A stretch of DNA of 64,000 bases, taken from contig NZ_CP038159.1 of NCBI RefSeq assembly GCF_004526235.1, forward strand, positions 2,294,001 through 2,358,000, read 5' to 3'. Below, one piece after another: positions 45,364 to 54,692 of the stretch (positions are counted from its first letter, which is position 1; each line of letters opens with the position of its first letter). The notes under the pieces are model-generated. The model did not search any database and was not told the DNA's origin. It saw only the letters and a list, made by a program, of their open reading frames with translations. The position numbers were made by a program, and so were the translations under genes. Origin of the DNA: Sphingobacterium sp. CZ-2. GTDB lineage: Bacteria > Bacteroidota > Bacteroidia > Sphingobacteriales > Sphingobacteriaceae.

Positions 45364-46206
45364 ATGAAACGAATGGATAAATTTTACAATGAAACATATC
45401 TTAAATTGGAAACAGAAATCCAAGAACTGGAGATTGAAAACGATAACCCGGTACAACGGACAGAAGCCATTATATACCGGATTGTGGAATGTCTGTCCGA
45501 AATTAAAGATTATGTTTTGAAACGAGGATTTACAAATGTTGATGAAGAAATCCGATTTTTTAAATATCAAAAGCCAGTCATTGTTTCAAAATTGATTTAT
45601 TATAATGCCATTTACAAAATCGAGACGAGGAAGCCCTACGGGGCTAAGCGCATTAGAAAATATCTTAAAAAAGAATTGAAGAAGCTAAAAAGGTTTTTCG
45701 ACAATAACATTGATTTTTATAAATATTACCGAAGCAACAACTCGTTTCTTGACGAGAAAATGTTTGTTCGGGGCAAGCACGATATAAAACTGTGGCTGGA
45801 TACCTATTATTTTCAGTCCGACCAATCTTTTTCTACTTCCCACGATTATAAGGTAGCCAAGATAATGGCGAATGATTTGATACAGGTGTATCTCGAAGAC
45901 CAGCTTTACTGCACCTACAAGCGTTTGTTTATAAAACGAACTGCTATTTCGGGGCTGAACTGGACAGGTAGTAAAGCTGCTTTGACAGAACTCATTTACT
46001 CCCTATACTACCAAAGCGTTCTCGATAATGGCAATACGGATATTAGGTTGATAGCGGAATATTTTGAAAATGCCTTTAATATTGATTTGGGAAACTTTTA
46101 CCATACCTATCTCGAAATACGCAACCGGAAACGAAACCGTACCAAATTCCTTGATGCACTGCGGGATAACCTTATTAAGAAAATGGATGAGCAGGAGGAA
46201 AAATAA
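45364..46206 (+). CDS. RteC-family protein, copper island B copy
   Basis: A 280-residue RteC-family protein. The pattern EEIRFFKYQKPVIVSKLIYY, FYKYYRSNNSFLDEK and NWTGSKAALTELIYSLYYQ closely matches the island A copy. Start 45364 (MKRMDKFYNETYLK) or 45373 is preferred over an opening at 45286, which adds a hydrophobic peptide not seen in the paralogue. In CTnDOT, RteC activates excision genes. Here it ends a metal cluster, followed by a terminator and divergent XRE genes. Confidence 0.85.
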   Translation: MKRMDKFYNETYLKLETEIQELEIENDNPVQRTEAIIYRIVECLSEIKDYVLKRGFTNVDEEIRFFKYQKPVIVSKLIYYNAIYKIETRKPYGAKRIRKYLKKELKKLKRFFDNNIDFYKYYRSNNSFLDEKMFVRGKHDIKLWLDTYYFQSDQSFSTSHDYKVAKIMANDLIQVYLEDQLYCTYKRLFIKRTAISGLNWTGSKAALTELIYSLYYQSVLDNGNTDIRLIAEYFENAFNIDLGNFYHTYLEIRNRKRNRTKFLDALRDNLIKKMDEQEEK

Positions 46207-46223
46207 TGACAGCGATAGAAAGA

Positions 46224-46257
46224 GAAACGGCGGACTTGCAGATCCGCCGTTTCTTTT
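46224..46257 (+). terminator. Terminator of copper island B
   Basis: An 11-bp stem GAAACGGCGGA/TCCGCCGTTTC (46224-46234 with 46243-46253) with an 8-nt loop and TTTT tail directly follows RteC. Confidence 0.88.
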
Positions 46258-46324
46258 AAAATTCTTCGCTTCTTGGTTACGAGGGAAGCCTGAATCTATC
46301 GTTATGCTTTAAAAGATACTTTAG

Positions 46325-46741
46325 TTATTTCTTATCTTTTGCTTTCTGAAAATGTTCCCGTTCCATTCTCAATAATTCTTCAAACAGCTTGGTTGCCTGC
46401 TCAATTGAAAACTGATGATTATTTTCAATTCTTACTGTACCAACCATAGCACCATTTGTCGGTTCAACCTTTTCGTAAAAATTATTAGTATGGTAAAGAA
46501 CCTGCCCCACATCAAATTTCTTCAAACCCTCTACGCTTACGCCAAGCGCAATAGCTACTTTTTCCAATCGTTCGTCATCCACGTTCTCGGTTTGTTCCAA
46601 TTTAGATACAGCTTGCTTGGTCACACCCATACGCTCTGCCAAATCCTTTTGCGTAATACCTACCAATCGCCTTGCACTGCCAATTTTTATACCCATGTGG
46701 TTTTTCCCCTCCAAATACACGGTTTCTTTTTCTTTTTCCAT
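46325..46741 (-). CDS. XRE-family helix-turn-helix regulator, downstream copy
   Basis: A 138-residue protein. Its HTH (about 18-70) contains GSARRLVGITQKDLAERMGV and TKQAVSKLEQTENVDDERL. A ~60-residue C-terminal segment ends in QATKLFEELLRMEREHFQKA, probably for oligomerisation. An N-terminal extension (MEKEKETVYLEGKNHMG) precedes the HTH. The paralogue at 46749-47159 lies 7 bp upstream. The two share a C-terminal FDVxxxxYxxNxxY region, suggesting a duplicated pair that may act as a heterodimer. Confidence 0.82.
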   Translation of the reverse strand: MEKEKETVYLEGKNHMGIKIGSARRLVGITQKDLAERMGVTKQAVSKLEQTENVDDERLEKVAIALGVSVEGLKKFDVGQVLYHTNNFYEKVEPTNGAMVGTVRIENNHQFSIEQATKLFEELLRMEREHFQKAKDKK

Positions 46742-46748
46742 TGTTATT

Positions 46749-47159
46749 TTACGAATGATTTTTTTGGTTTATAAATAATTCCAGTTTCTCCCGCTCACTT
46801 TGCAACAACCGTTCGTATAACTCGACTACTTTATCTAACGGATTAATATTCTGCGTACTATTCTCACCATGTTGAACAGTACTATCTTTATAACTGTTGA
46901 TATTATAAATAGCTCGTTCCACATCAAATTTCTTAATGAGGTCAGGGGTTACGCCTAATGCAAAAGCAAATCGTTCCAACATTTCCGGCTCTAAAACAGC
47001 TTCCCGTTCTATGGCAGAAATTTGTGGCTGGCTCATACCCAATTCATTAGCAAGCACTTCTTGCTTAATGCCCAAGTAAATACGGATACGCTGCGCATTT
47101 CTGCCCTGATGGTTTTCTTCCAGCGTTTCCAAAACGTGTACTTTGTCTTCCTCTTGCAT
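46749..47159 (-). CDS. XRE-family helix-turn-helix regulator, upstream copy
   Basis: A 136-residue protein with the HTH IRIYLGIKQEVLANELGMSQ, then PQISAIEREAVLEPEMLERF. The C-terminal part ends in KVVELYERLLQSEREKLELF, matching the ELLRMEREHF helix of the downstream paralogue. It starts next to an upstream region holding two direct repeats AGACAACCAAAA (47195 and 47216). It probably represses its own operon and perhaps the divergent TlpA-SusCD locus. Confidence 0.82.
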   Translation of the reverse strand: MQEEDKVHVLETLEENHQGRNAQRIRIYLGIKQEVLANELGMSQPQISAIEREAVLEPEMLERFAFALGVTPDLIKKFDVERAIYNINSYKDSTVQHGENSTQNINPLDKVVELYERLLQSEREKLELFINQKNHS

Positions 47160-47467
47160 ATTTCATTGTCATTTGATAGCGTAAATATAATAAAAGACAA
47201 CCAAAAAAGCATAATAGACAACCAAAATTACTTCAAAAAAATCTCCATTTCAACGTTATTTGGAACAAATAACTAATAGTGAGAAGATTGACAAACAATT
47301 ATAAACAATATTACTTCCTTTCCCCAACGGGAGGGATAAAAAGCGATGTTTTGTTCTTCTCAAAGAAATTCAGCCTCCGCTGCATCATCAAAAGCCCGGA
47401 TTAGCACGTCTTGCAACCATACTCGGAGCAATTAATCATTTCCCAATAACCATAATTTATAAACCCA
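47160..47467. promoter_or_regulatory. Divergent regulatory region with two 12-bp direct repeats
   Basis: This 308-bp gap lies between the XRE pair (minus) and the TlpA-like gene (plus). The 12-bp sequence AGACAACCAAAA occurs at 47195-47206 and again at 47216-47227, 21 bp apart, exactly two helical turns. This is a likely operator for the adjacent XRE proteins. No gene was recognised in the remainder. Promoter boxes matching TAnnTTTG are not clear. Confidence 0.55.
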
Positions 47468-48796
47468 ATGGCGAATAAACTTATTCGTAATAGGATAACG
47501 ATTTTTATAGCCTGCCATAACCCGGAACTGGTAACGGGCGGCAGGCACTTCCTAATTCTAATTTGTTTCATGTTGTTTGGTGTCGGCATAGCCCGTCCGC
47601 AGTCCCGAGAAGTCGGGACTGCAAACAACCAAAACATCACCGCTTTAAACATCGGCGACCAAATCCCTGATGCTCTTTGGAACACACCTTTGCAGGTGGT
47701 GAACCACCCGCAGGACAAAAAAAACATCACCCTTGCCGATTACAAAGGCAAGCTGATAATATTGGATTTTTGGAGTACGTGGTGCGGTACTTGTGTAGCT
47801 GCATTGCCAAGACTTCACGAACTGGAAAAGGAGTTTAAAGACGATGTTATCATTTTACCGATGACAGACCAGAAAGCCAACGAAATAAAAGCATTCTTAA
47901 AGAAGAATCGAGTACTTTCCCGATTAAACTTGTTTTCAGTTACCGATGACAATACATATAAATTCCATTTCCCTTACACCATGTTGCCGCATGAGGTATG
48001 GATTAGCAAATCCGGCGAAGTACAAGCTATTACACACTCATCTGATGTAACAAAGGAAAATATTACTTCGGCATTGAAAGGCAATGCAAATAGCATTGCA
48101 CAGAAAAAGGACAACCTTACCTATGATGACACACGTCCATTACTGCTTAATAATAATGGTGCTGACGGGGATTTTTTTGTTAGCAGAAGTATTATTACGT
48201 TAGCCATAGAAGGCATTCCTCGTTCAAATGCTCTACCAAAAGTGAACGAAAAAGAGAGCACCTTTCGGGTACTATCTACCAATGCTGACATCCGCCGTAT
48301 GTACGAACTTGCATTTAGAGAATTGCTAACAATGCCACCTAACCGGACAAAGCTGGAGTTGAAGGAACCATTTTCTGTTTCGGAGAAAAGGTTTTTACAG
48401 GATAAGTATTGCTACGAATGGATTGCCCCATTGTCAGTATTGAAGCACTTTCCCCAAAAAGTACAGGCTGACCTCAATTATCACTTTGGCATAAATGGGC
48501 GTATGGAAAAACGTAATACAAAATGCTATACCATTAAGATTATAGGGAAAACGACAATAATCCCCAATAAACCCGAAGACGGCTTACAATACCTTTCGGC
48601 TTGGGTAAACAAGACCAATAAAGATATACAGCATATTCCTGTTGTAAATGATTTTACTGACCAAAAAATAGCCATCCCAAAAATAGCACATGCTATTGAG
48701 GATGTGGAAGCTGTTAACAGGCAACTTAAACCATTCGGTATTGCCATCGTGGAAGATGAAAGAGTGCTGGATTTTTTTGTCATTTCTGAACTATAA
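47468..48796 (+). CDS. TlpA-like thioredoxin protein with extra C-terminal domain
   Basis: A 442-residue exported protein. After a weak signal or anchor (about residues 25-45), a thioredoxin-like domain (about 55-190) has the active site FWSTWCGTCVAALPRLHE (CGTC). It continues with LPMTDQKANEIKAFLKKNR and TMLPHEVWISKSGEV. The C-terminal ~250 residues have no strong match. Segments such as YCYEWIAPLSVLKHFPQ and TKCYTIKIIG recall the DUF3738 domain often joined to TlpA in Bacteroidota. The N-terminal ~45 residues are atypical, and a start between there and residue 30 is possible. It heads the SusCD/DUF6520 locus. Confidence 0.75.
   Translation: MANKLIRNRITIFIACHNPELVTGGRHFLILICFMLFGVGIARPQSREVGTANNQNITALNIGDQIPDALWNTPLQVVNHPQDKKNITLADYKGKLIILDFWSTWCGTCVAALPRLHELEKEFKDDVIILPMTDQKANEIKAFLKKNRVLSRLNLFSVTDDNTYKFHFPYTMLPHEVWISKSGEVQAITHSSDVTKENITSALKGNANSIAQKKDNLTYDDTRPLLLNNNGADGDFFVSRSIITLAIEGIPRSNALPKVNEKESTFRVLSTNADIRRMYELAFRELLTMPPNRTKLELKEPFSVSEKRFLQDKYCYEWIAPLSVLKHFPQKVQADLNYHFGINGRMEKRNTKCYTIKIIGKTTIIPNKPEDGLQYLSAWVNKTNKDIQHIPVVNDFTDQKIAIPKIAHAIEDVEAVNRQLKPFGIAIVEDERVLDFFVISEL
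47599..47622. repeat. Short GC-rich inverted repeat inside the TlpA-like gene
   Basis: GCAGTCCCGA/TCGGGACTGC (47599-47608 with 47613-47622) is a perfect 10-bp inverted repeat with a 4-nt loop. It falls within codons for RPQSREVGT at the end of the signal region. It resembles a small palindromic repeat inserted into the reading frame. Confidence 0.5.
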
Positions 48797-48809
48797 ACCA
48801 AACTACTCA

Positions 48810-51800
48810 ATGAAACGAACAATTACTTTTTTACTCATACTTTTTTCAGTTACCAATACCATTGCCCAAAACATATCCAACATTCGGGGTAAGGTAGTCA
48901 ATAATGAAAATGGTCAGCCCGTAGCAGGTGCTACGGTCAAATTGTTGAACCGCAGTCAGAATAACACCGTACAAACTGATGAAGACGGAAATTTTGAATT
49001 TACAAATAAAGCATTCCCTTTAGCAGTTAGTGTTAGTTACATTGGATTAGCAGATACGACATTTGTCCTTTCTGCTGCTCCACAAAACCCATTGACGGTG
49101 CACCTAAATCCGGCAAGCAATACTTTAAGCGAAGTAGTGGTATCCACGGGTATTCAAAAAATACCCAAAGAAAGAGCCACAGGGTCATTTGACCATATCG
49201 ACAACGAATTGTTTAATCGTCAAATCTCTACCGATGTATTGAGCAGGTTGGACGGTATTGCCAGTTCAGCAATGTTTGATAACAGACCCGGTGTAGGCAG
49301 TAACAATTTGAGCATACGAGGTCTAAGCACTATTTTTTCCAATACGAAACCATTAATCATACTGAATAATTTTCCCTACGAGGGCAATATAAATGATATT
49401 AACCCGAACGATGTGGAAGATATTACCATTCTAAAGGATGCAACCGCAGCCTCTATATGGGGCGTAAGAGCCGGAAACGGTGTAATCGTTATAACGACCA
49501 AGAAAGCCAAACGGAACCAGCCGCCTGCCATATCGTTTAACAGCAATATGACTCTTATTCAAAAGCCGGATATGATGCAACTGCCTTATATGTCTTCTGC
49601 GGATTATATAGGTGTCGAAAAAATGCTTTTTGACAATAACTTTTACGATGCCAATGAGCAGTTAGGCTACGTGCCATTATCCCCCGCAGTGGAATTAATG
49701 TATAAAAATAAACACGGGTTACTAACCGATGCCGCATTGCAACAAGGGCTGAACGAATTAGCGCAATACGATATACGTCGGGAATTGAATAAATACGTTT
49801 ACAGGAAAGGGCTAAACCAGCAATATTCCCTAAACGTGAGTGGGCAGAGCGAAAATGTAAGCTATTATCTTTCTGGTGGCTATGATGACAATACCAGCAC
49901 CACCGATGGAGGTTATAAACGGTATAATCTACGTTCTGACAATACGTTTCGACTTTCCAAAAAATTGAGTTGGGATGCCGCCTTGTTTTTTACCCATACC
50001 TTCACAAACGCAGGAAGACCTACCAATTTTTCTTCGTTACCTTATGCCCGTATTGCGGACGAAAATGGAAACGCTTTACCAATAGACCGATATTATCGGT
50101 CAAACTATATTCAGGAAACAAAACAAAATGGATTATTAGATTGGACGTATCGTCCATTGGACGAAATAAACCTCATCAACAATAAGCAGAAAACAAACAG
50201 CCTGATATTGAATACAGGGCTGAATTATGACATTGGCAAAGGGCTGATTGTAGAAATCAAATACCAATATGAAAACGCACAGGGAGCAGGAAAAGATATA
50301 CGGAGCATGGCATCCTATTATACCCGTGATAGGATAAATACCTATACACAGGTTGGTACGGATGGAGCGTTATTCCGCCCAATACCTTTGGGCGATATCT
50401 TAAATGAATCAACAAACAGCTTCACGTCGCAATCTCTCCGTTTACAACTGAATTACTCCAAAACTTGGGATAAACACCAGCTAACAGGTCTTGCTGGAGC
50501 AGAGGCTCGTCAGGCAAACACCACTCTAACACAGTCTACACAATATGGTTATAATCCCCATATTTTGACGACTATCGCAGTTAATTACGATACTGATTAT
50601 ACTTTGTACAGTCCCACAGGTGGAATTGCAAAAATTCCAAATCCATATTTTACATCCGAAACTAACGATAGGTTTATATCCTTTTTTACCAATTGGGCTT
50701 ATACGTTTGATAACCGCTATAATCTTAACATTAGTGCAAGACAAGATGGCTCAAATCTGTTTGGAGTAAGGAGCAATCAACGGTTTACCCCACTTTGGTC
50801 GGTTGGTGGTAGCTGGCATCTGACGAATGAACGGTTTATCAATATTACATGGCTTGACCTGTTGAAGCTAAGGACGACTTTCGGTTATAGCGGTAACCTC
50901 AATCGCAATGTTTCGGCTCTGCCCACAATGCGTTATTACAATGGTGGAAATTTAATAAATACGCCTTATGGTGTATTAGTTAATCCACCGAACGAAAATC
51001 TTCGTTGGGAAAAGAACGGGCAGTTCAATGTAGGGTTTGACTTTGCTGTTTTAAAACAACGTTTAAGCGGTACATTTGAATACTATCACAAGAAAAATAC
51101 CGACCTTATTGGTTATATGCCTATCGACCAAACCACAGGTGCAATAGGTTCCTTAAGTAGCCGAGGGTTCACTTATCTTGGAAATTCGGCTTCCATGACC
51201 GGAAACGGAATAGATATACAATTGCATAGTGTCAATATCCGTAAAGCATTTGAATGGCGGACAGACTTGCTGTACAGTACCGTAAAAACTAAAATAACGG
51301 AATATCTTGCCGAGACAAGAGACCTCAATAATTATCTTAATAGCGGATTGGTTATTTCGCCCATCATTGGAAAACCCGCCTATTCTATTTTTGCATTTCG
51401 ATGGGCTGGTCTTGACCCCGAAACAGGCGACCCTATGGGCTACCTTCATGGCGAAGTAAGCAAAGATTATGCAGCCATCCGCAACGAAACCACACCAGAA
51501 GAACTGATTTATTATGGCTCCGCCACTCCTACACATTTCGGTGCTTTAAGAAATACGTTCTCATGGAAAGGGTTAAGTCTTTCATTCAATATCAGCTATA
51601 AATTAGGGTTCTATTTCAGGAGAAACAGCGTGTTCTATAACGCAATATTCAATGGCACAGGTTCGCATTCGGATTTTAGTCTAAGATGGCAAAAGCCGGG
51701 TGATGAAGTCACCACACAGATTCCGTCAATGGTCTATCCGAATAATAACAATCGGGATGGCTATTTTTATCCACGTGCCGAAGTGCTGATTTCAAAGGGA

Positions 51801-52004
51801 GACAATATACGCTTACAGGACATCAACCTTAGTTACCAAATTAAATCATTGGAAAACAAATGGAAACTGAAAAGATTGGAGGTATTGATGTACGCTACCA
51901 ATTTAGGGACGATATGGAAAGCGGATAAACATAACGTCGACCCGGAATTTGGAGATTTATCACCACTAAGAACTTTTTCATTTGGTTTAAGAGCAGGCTT
52001 TTAA
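48810..52004 (+). CDS. SusC/RagA-family TonB-linked outer-membrane protein
   Basis: A 1064-residue outer-membrane importer of the SusC family. The signal peptide ends near TNTIAQ (residue 20). A carboxypeptidase-D-like domain (IRGKVVNNENGQPVAGATVK) precedes the plug, with GSNNLSIRGLSTIFSNTKPL and ILKDATAASIWGVRAGNGVI. The barrel ends in SFGLRAGF. The ATG at 48810 is chosen over the frame start at 48690 in TlpA. The downstream SusD gene starts 12 bp away. The substrate is unknown, but linkage to TlpA and DUF6520 argues against a simple glycan locus. Confidence 0.93.
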   Translation: MKRTITFLLILFSVTNTIAQNISNIRGKVVNNENGQPVAGATVKLLNRSQNNTVQTDEDGNFEFTNKAFPLAVSVSYIGLADTTFVLSAAPQNPLTVHLNPASNTLSEVVVSTGIQKIPKERATGSFDHIDNELFNRQISTDVLSRLDGIASSAMFDNRPGVGSNNLSIRGLSTIFSNTKPLIILNNFPYEGNINDINPNDVEDITILKDATAASIWGVRAGNGVIVITTKKAKRNQPPAISFNSNMTLIQKPDMMQLPYMSSADYIGVEKMLFDNNFYDANEQLGYVPLSPAVELMYKNKHGLLTDAALQQGLNELAQYDIRRELNKYVYRKGLNQQYSLNVSGQSENVSYYLSGGYDDNTSTTDGGYKRYNLRSDNTFRLSKKLSWDAALFFTHTFTNAGRPTNFSSLPYARIADENGNALPIDRYYRSNYIQETKQNGLLDWTYRPLDEINLINNKQKTNSLILNTGLNYDIGKGLIVEIKYQYENAQGAGKDIRSMASYYTRDRINTYTQVGTDGALFRPIPLGDILNESTNSFTSQSLRLQLNYSKTWDKHQLTGLAGAEARQANTTLTQSTQYGYNPHILTTIAVNYDTDYTLYSPTGGIAKIPNPYFTSETNDRFISFFTNWAYTFDNRYNLNISARQDGSNLFGVRSNQRFTPLWSVGGSWHLTNERFINITWLDLLKLRTTFGYSGNLNRNVSALPTMRYYNGGNLINTPYGVLVNPPNENLRWEKNGQFNVGFDFAVLKQRLSGTFEYYHKKNTDLIGYMPIDQTTGAIGSLSSRGFTYLGNSASMTGNGIDIQLHSVNIRKAFEWRTDLLYSTVKTKITEYLAETRDLNNYLNSGLVISPIIGKPAYSIFAFRWAGLDPETGDPMGYLHGEVSKDYAAIRNETTPEELIYYGSATPTHFGALRNTFSWKGLSLSFNISYKLGFYFRRNSVFYNAIFNGTGSHSDFSLRWQKPGDEVTTQIPSMVYPNNNNRDGYFYPRAEVLISKGDNIRLQDINLSYQIKSLENKWKLKRLEVLMYATNLGTIWKADKHNVDPEFGDLSPLRTFSFGLRAGF

Positions 52005-52016
52005 AATTTAGAAACT

Positions 52017-53366
52017 ATGACACGATATATAATAATATTACTGATTACAATAATCACATTTTCAGGATGTGAAAAATATTTGGACGTTAAACCGGATAAA
52101 TCGCTTGTCGTACCGACCACGGTTGCAGACCTTAGAGCATTATTGTATAACACATCGAGAATGAATAGCTGGTATCCCTCAATTCAGGATGGTGCTACGG
52201 ATAATCAATTTGTACAAACAGAAAATTTGAATAGATTCACTTCATTAACAGCAAAAAACATCTATACATGGAATGATGATGTATTTAACGATGATGAAAC
52301 CAACGAATGGTCGATGATGTATGCAGCAATCTACTCATGCAATTTGATTTTGGAGCAGTTGGAGAAAATTGAACCTGTTCCGGTAGAAAAAAACCAAATT
52401 GAGGGAGAGGCTTTGTTTTTCCGCTCCTTTGCATTTTACAATGTTGCCCAGCTTTGGGCAAAACCTTATGAGAAAAATACGGCACAAACAGACTTAGGTA
52501 TTCCACTAAGGTTAAAATCTGATATTGGTGAGAAATCTATAAGGTCATCGGTTGAAGAAACTTATACTAAAATTACCAATGACTTGAACAGGGCTGTTAT
52601 ACTTTTATCCGTCAATAGCCCATATAAAACAACACCAACGAAGCAGGCTGTCTATGGACTGTTAGCCCGCATATACTTATCAATGGAAGACTATGATAAA
52701 GCACTATCTTACGCAGACACTTGTTTAAGCTATTCAGATGCTTTACTTGATTACAATACATTAACAATGGGGTCGGCAACCTCATTCCCGATACCTCGCT
52801 ATAATGAAGAAATAATTTTTCATGCTAACGATTTTGGGCGTATGGTGATGAGCATTACCTATGGAAGAATTGATAGCAACCTATATAAGTCTTATGAATC
52901 GAACGATATTAGAAAAACAGCTTTCTTTAGAAACAGAGCGGGCTATTATTCCTTTAGGGGAAATTACGATGGCAATTCAGGAATGTGGTTTGCCGGAATT
53001 TCTACCAACGAAATCTATCTGATAAAAGCTGAATGTGAAGCAAGAGCAGGAAATATTACCACGGCTTTACAGACCGTAAACGAACTATTAAAAAATCGCT
53101 ATAACAGCACATTTATTCCATTCAGTTCGGACAATGATGAAACTGTATTAAGGTTTATCTTGGATGAGCGAAGAAAGGAATTAATATGGCGGGGATTACG
53201 GTGGTCGGATTTAAGACGATTGAACAAGGACAGCCGTTTTTCAAAAACGATAACAAGAAATATTGATGGAAAGATTTATACATTAGAGCCAAACAGTCCA
53301 AAGTATGTCTTTCCCATACCCAATAGTGTGATACTTAACAACGGTATGCAACAAAACGAGCGGTAA
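52017..53366 (+). CDS. SusD/RagB-family outer-membrane lipoprotein
   Basis: A 449-residue SusD-family lipoprotein that would form the lid on the SusC channel. The lipobox is FSGC (about residue 19) followed by EKYLDVKPDKSLVVP. TPR-like helices follow, with AAIYSCNLILEQLE and GEALFFRSFAFYNVAQLWAK. The C-terminal region has FILDERRKELIWRGLRWSDLRR, typical of the family. Its length is slightly short for SusD (about 500) but consistent with small-substrate members. It ends the plus-strand run before the DUF6520 genes on the other strand. Confidence 0.93.
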   Translation: MTRYIIILLITIITFSGCEKYLDVKPDKSLVVPTTVADLRALLYNTSRMNSWYPSIQDGATDNQFVQTENLNRFTSLTAKNIYTWNDDVFNDDETNEWSMMYAAIYSCNLILEQLEKIEPVPVEKNQIEGEALFFRSFAFYNVAQLWAKPYEKNTAQTDLGIPLRLKSDIGEKSIRSSVEETYTKITNDLNRAVILLSVNSPYKTTPTKQAVYGLLARIYLSMEDYDKALSYADTCLSYSDALLDYNTLTMGSATSFPIPRYNEEIIFHANDFGRMVMSITYGRIDSNLYKSYESNDIRKTAFFRNRAGYYSFRGNYDGNSGMWFAGISTNEIYLIKAECEARAGNITTALQTVNELLKNRYNSTFIPFSSDNDETVLRFILDERRKELIWRGLRWSDLRRLNKDSRFSKTITRNIDGKIYTLEPNSPKYVFPIPNSVILNNGMQQNER

Positions 53367-53396
53367 CAAGGTTCAGCATAATACCGCTAATAATTA

Positions 53397-53711
53397 TTAT
53401 TCTATCCTTGTATATATAGACGAAATAACTGTATTCATATCAGGGTGTTCAGTATCTCCAATGAGTGGTTTTGCCTTAATAGCACACAATATATCATTTC
53501 CCGTTATACACGGAGGTGCTGTACTACCATTTTCATTAACAAGTGCGAAATTTTCTGGGTTGGAGATGTTACCATCTCCCGTTTCATCTGTATAGGCAAA
53601 CCATTTTTCTCCAGCAAGACTGGCGTTTTTCATTACCGAAAAGGACATTGTTACAGATGCAATGGTTACCGCTGCCAGTGCAAATAGGTTATTTTTTATT
53701 TTTTTCATCAT
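53397..53711 (-). CDS. DUF6520-family exported small protein, copy 1
   Basis: A 104-residue protein of the DUF6520 family. A signal segment (about residues 5-30, LFALAAVTIASVTMSFSVMKNASLAG) is followed by a mature region with EKWFAYTDETGDGN, then a Cys pair PPCITGNDILCAIKA with spacing C-x7-C and an acidic end. It shares most of its N-terminal 45 residues and the C-x7-C pair with the copy at 53846. DUF6520 proteins of this type are common beside MauE and AraC genes. Function is not established. Confidence 0.82.
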   Translation of the reverse strand: MMKKIKNNLFALAAVTIASVTMSFSVMKNASLAGEKWFAYTDETGDGNISNPENFALVNENGSTAPPCITGNDILCAIKAKPLIGDTEHPDMNTVISSIYTRIE

Positions 53712-53845
53712 TTTAAAATTTTGAGGTTGAAGAAATGGTCTTTTCCTTTGGATGATTAAATCTAATTAACGAAAGTATTCTCTAAATAGAGTGTGAACAT
53801 GGGATAATCCTTGTTCACACTCTTTCAAATTATTTACTGAAAAAG

Positions 53846-54160
53846 CTATTGCAGCTTTCTTTCTCTGTCGTCAATAACAGTACCTAAATTGGGATGTTCT
53901 TCACCACCAATCATCACAGGTTGAGCCTTAACCGCACAGATTTCGTCACTTCCTTCAGGACACGTAGGCGGATTAGCGCCATCACTTGGCGTGAGTATAT
54001 AATTTTCAGGATTGTTGGGATTTCCATCTCCGGTTTCATCAGTGTACTCAAACCATTTTTCTCCTGCAAAACTGGCGTTTTTCATCACGGTAAACGACAT
54101 GGTTACAGCTGCAATGGCTATTGCTACTACAGCAAATAGGTTCATTTTTAATTTTTTCAT
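53846..54160 (-). CDS. DUF6520-family exported small protein, copy 2
   Basis: A 104-residue paralogue of the protein at 53397. The sequence NLFAVVAIAIAAVTMSFTVM is the signal segment and EKWFEYTDETGDGNPNNPEN is the conserved mature start. The Cys pair is CPEGSDEIC, also C-x7-C, but the C-terminal tail is divergent. The MauE/DoxX gene ends 4 bp upstream, so they may be cotranscribed. Conserved Cys plus a dedicated redox membrane protein point to a disulfide in the mature product. Confidence 0.82.
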   Translation of the reverse strand: MKKLKMNLFAVVAIAIAAVTMSFTVMKNASFAGEKWFEYTDETGDGNPNNPENYILTPSDGANPPTCPEGSDEICAVKAQPVMIGGEEHPNLGTVIDDRERKLQ

Positions 54161-54164
54161 CGCT

Positions 54165-54692
54165 TTAAAATTTTGATGTTAAAAAATACTTTTTTATATG
54201 TCTTTTGGCAGACGCGCCCTCGGTAGCTTCGCCTCCGGCGTTGCTACCTCGTAATTTATGCCATAAGTAAAGCCCCAAAATGCTTAGGGAAAGGAAAAAG
54301 AGATTAAAGAAAAAATGCTGTGTCCAGTTCATACCACTTATCACCGAACCACACCCGCATGGTAATTTTTCCCATGCACCCATAAGAGCCACAGCGATAT
54401 ATGCTGTAAAAGCGGTCATTAATACGGTAGATAGTATTAGACCTGCTTTGCGATACTTTTCCATTACCAATGCCAGCACTGTTATTAACTCCAATGCCGG
54501 GAGCGAGTATATTAGGATATATCCTATGCTATCTGAAAAAGGTTGGCGGAGAATGCCTCCTTTAAACGCTGTAAAGTCTGTTATTTTATCGATGCCTACG
54601 GGTATCCAAAGAAGCAGCAAAAGAATAATAACGACATTGAGTGTTATCCGTTTTCTTTTGATTTGGTTTTGATATGTAGCTGCTGTTTCCAT
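54165..54692 (-). CDS. MauE/DoxX-family redox-associated membrane protein
   Basis: A 175-residue inner-membrane protein with four TM segments. The conserved MauE-type Cys pair is in GAWEKLPCGCGSVISGMNW (about 112-130). Members of this family transfer reducing or oxidising equivalents across the membrane in quinohemoprotein maturation or disulfide pathways. It lies immediately upstream of the DUF6520 gene on the same strand. Its C-terminal tail (RGSNAGGEATEGASAKRHI) comes from a GC-rich palindromic insertion at 54217-54250. It likely supports disulfide chemistry of DUF6520 or TlpA. Confidence 0.8.
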   Translation of the reverse strand: METAATYQNQIKRKRITLNVVIILLLLLWIPVGIDKITDFTAFKGGILRQPFSDSIGYILIYSLPALELITVLALVMEKYRKAGLILSTVLMTAFTAYIAVALMGAWEKLPCGCGSVISGMNWTQHFFFNLFFLSLSILGLYLWHKLRGSNAGGEATEGASAKRHIKKYFLTSKF

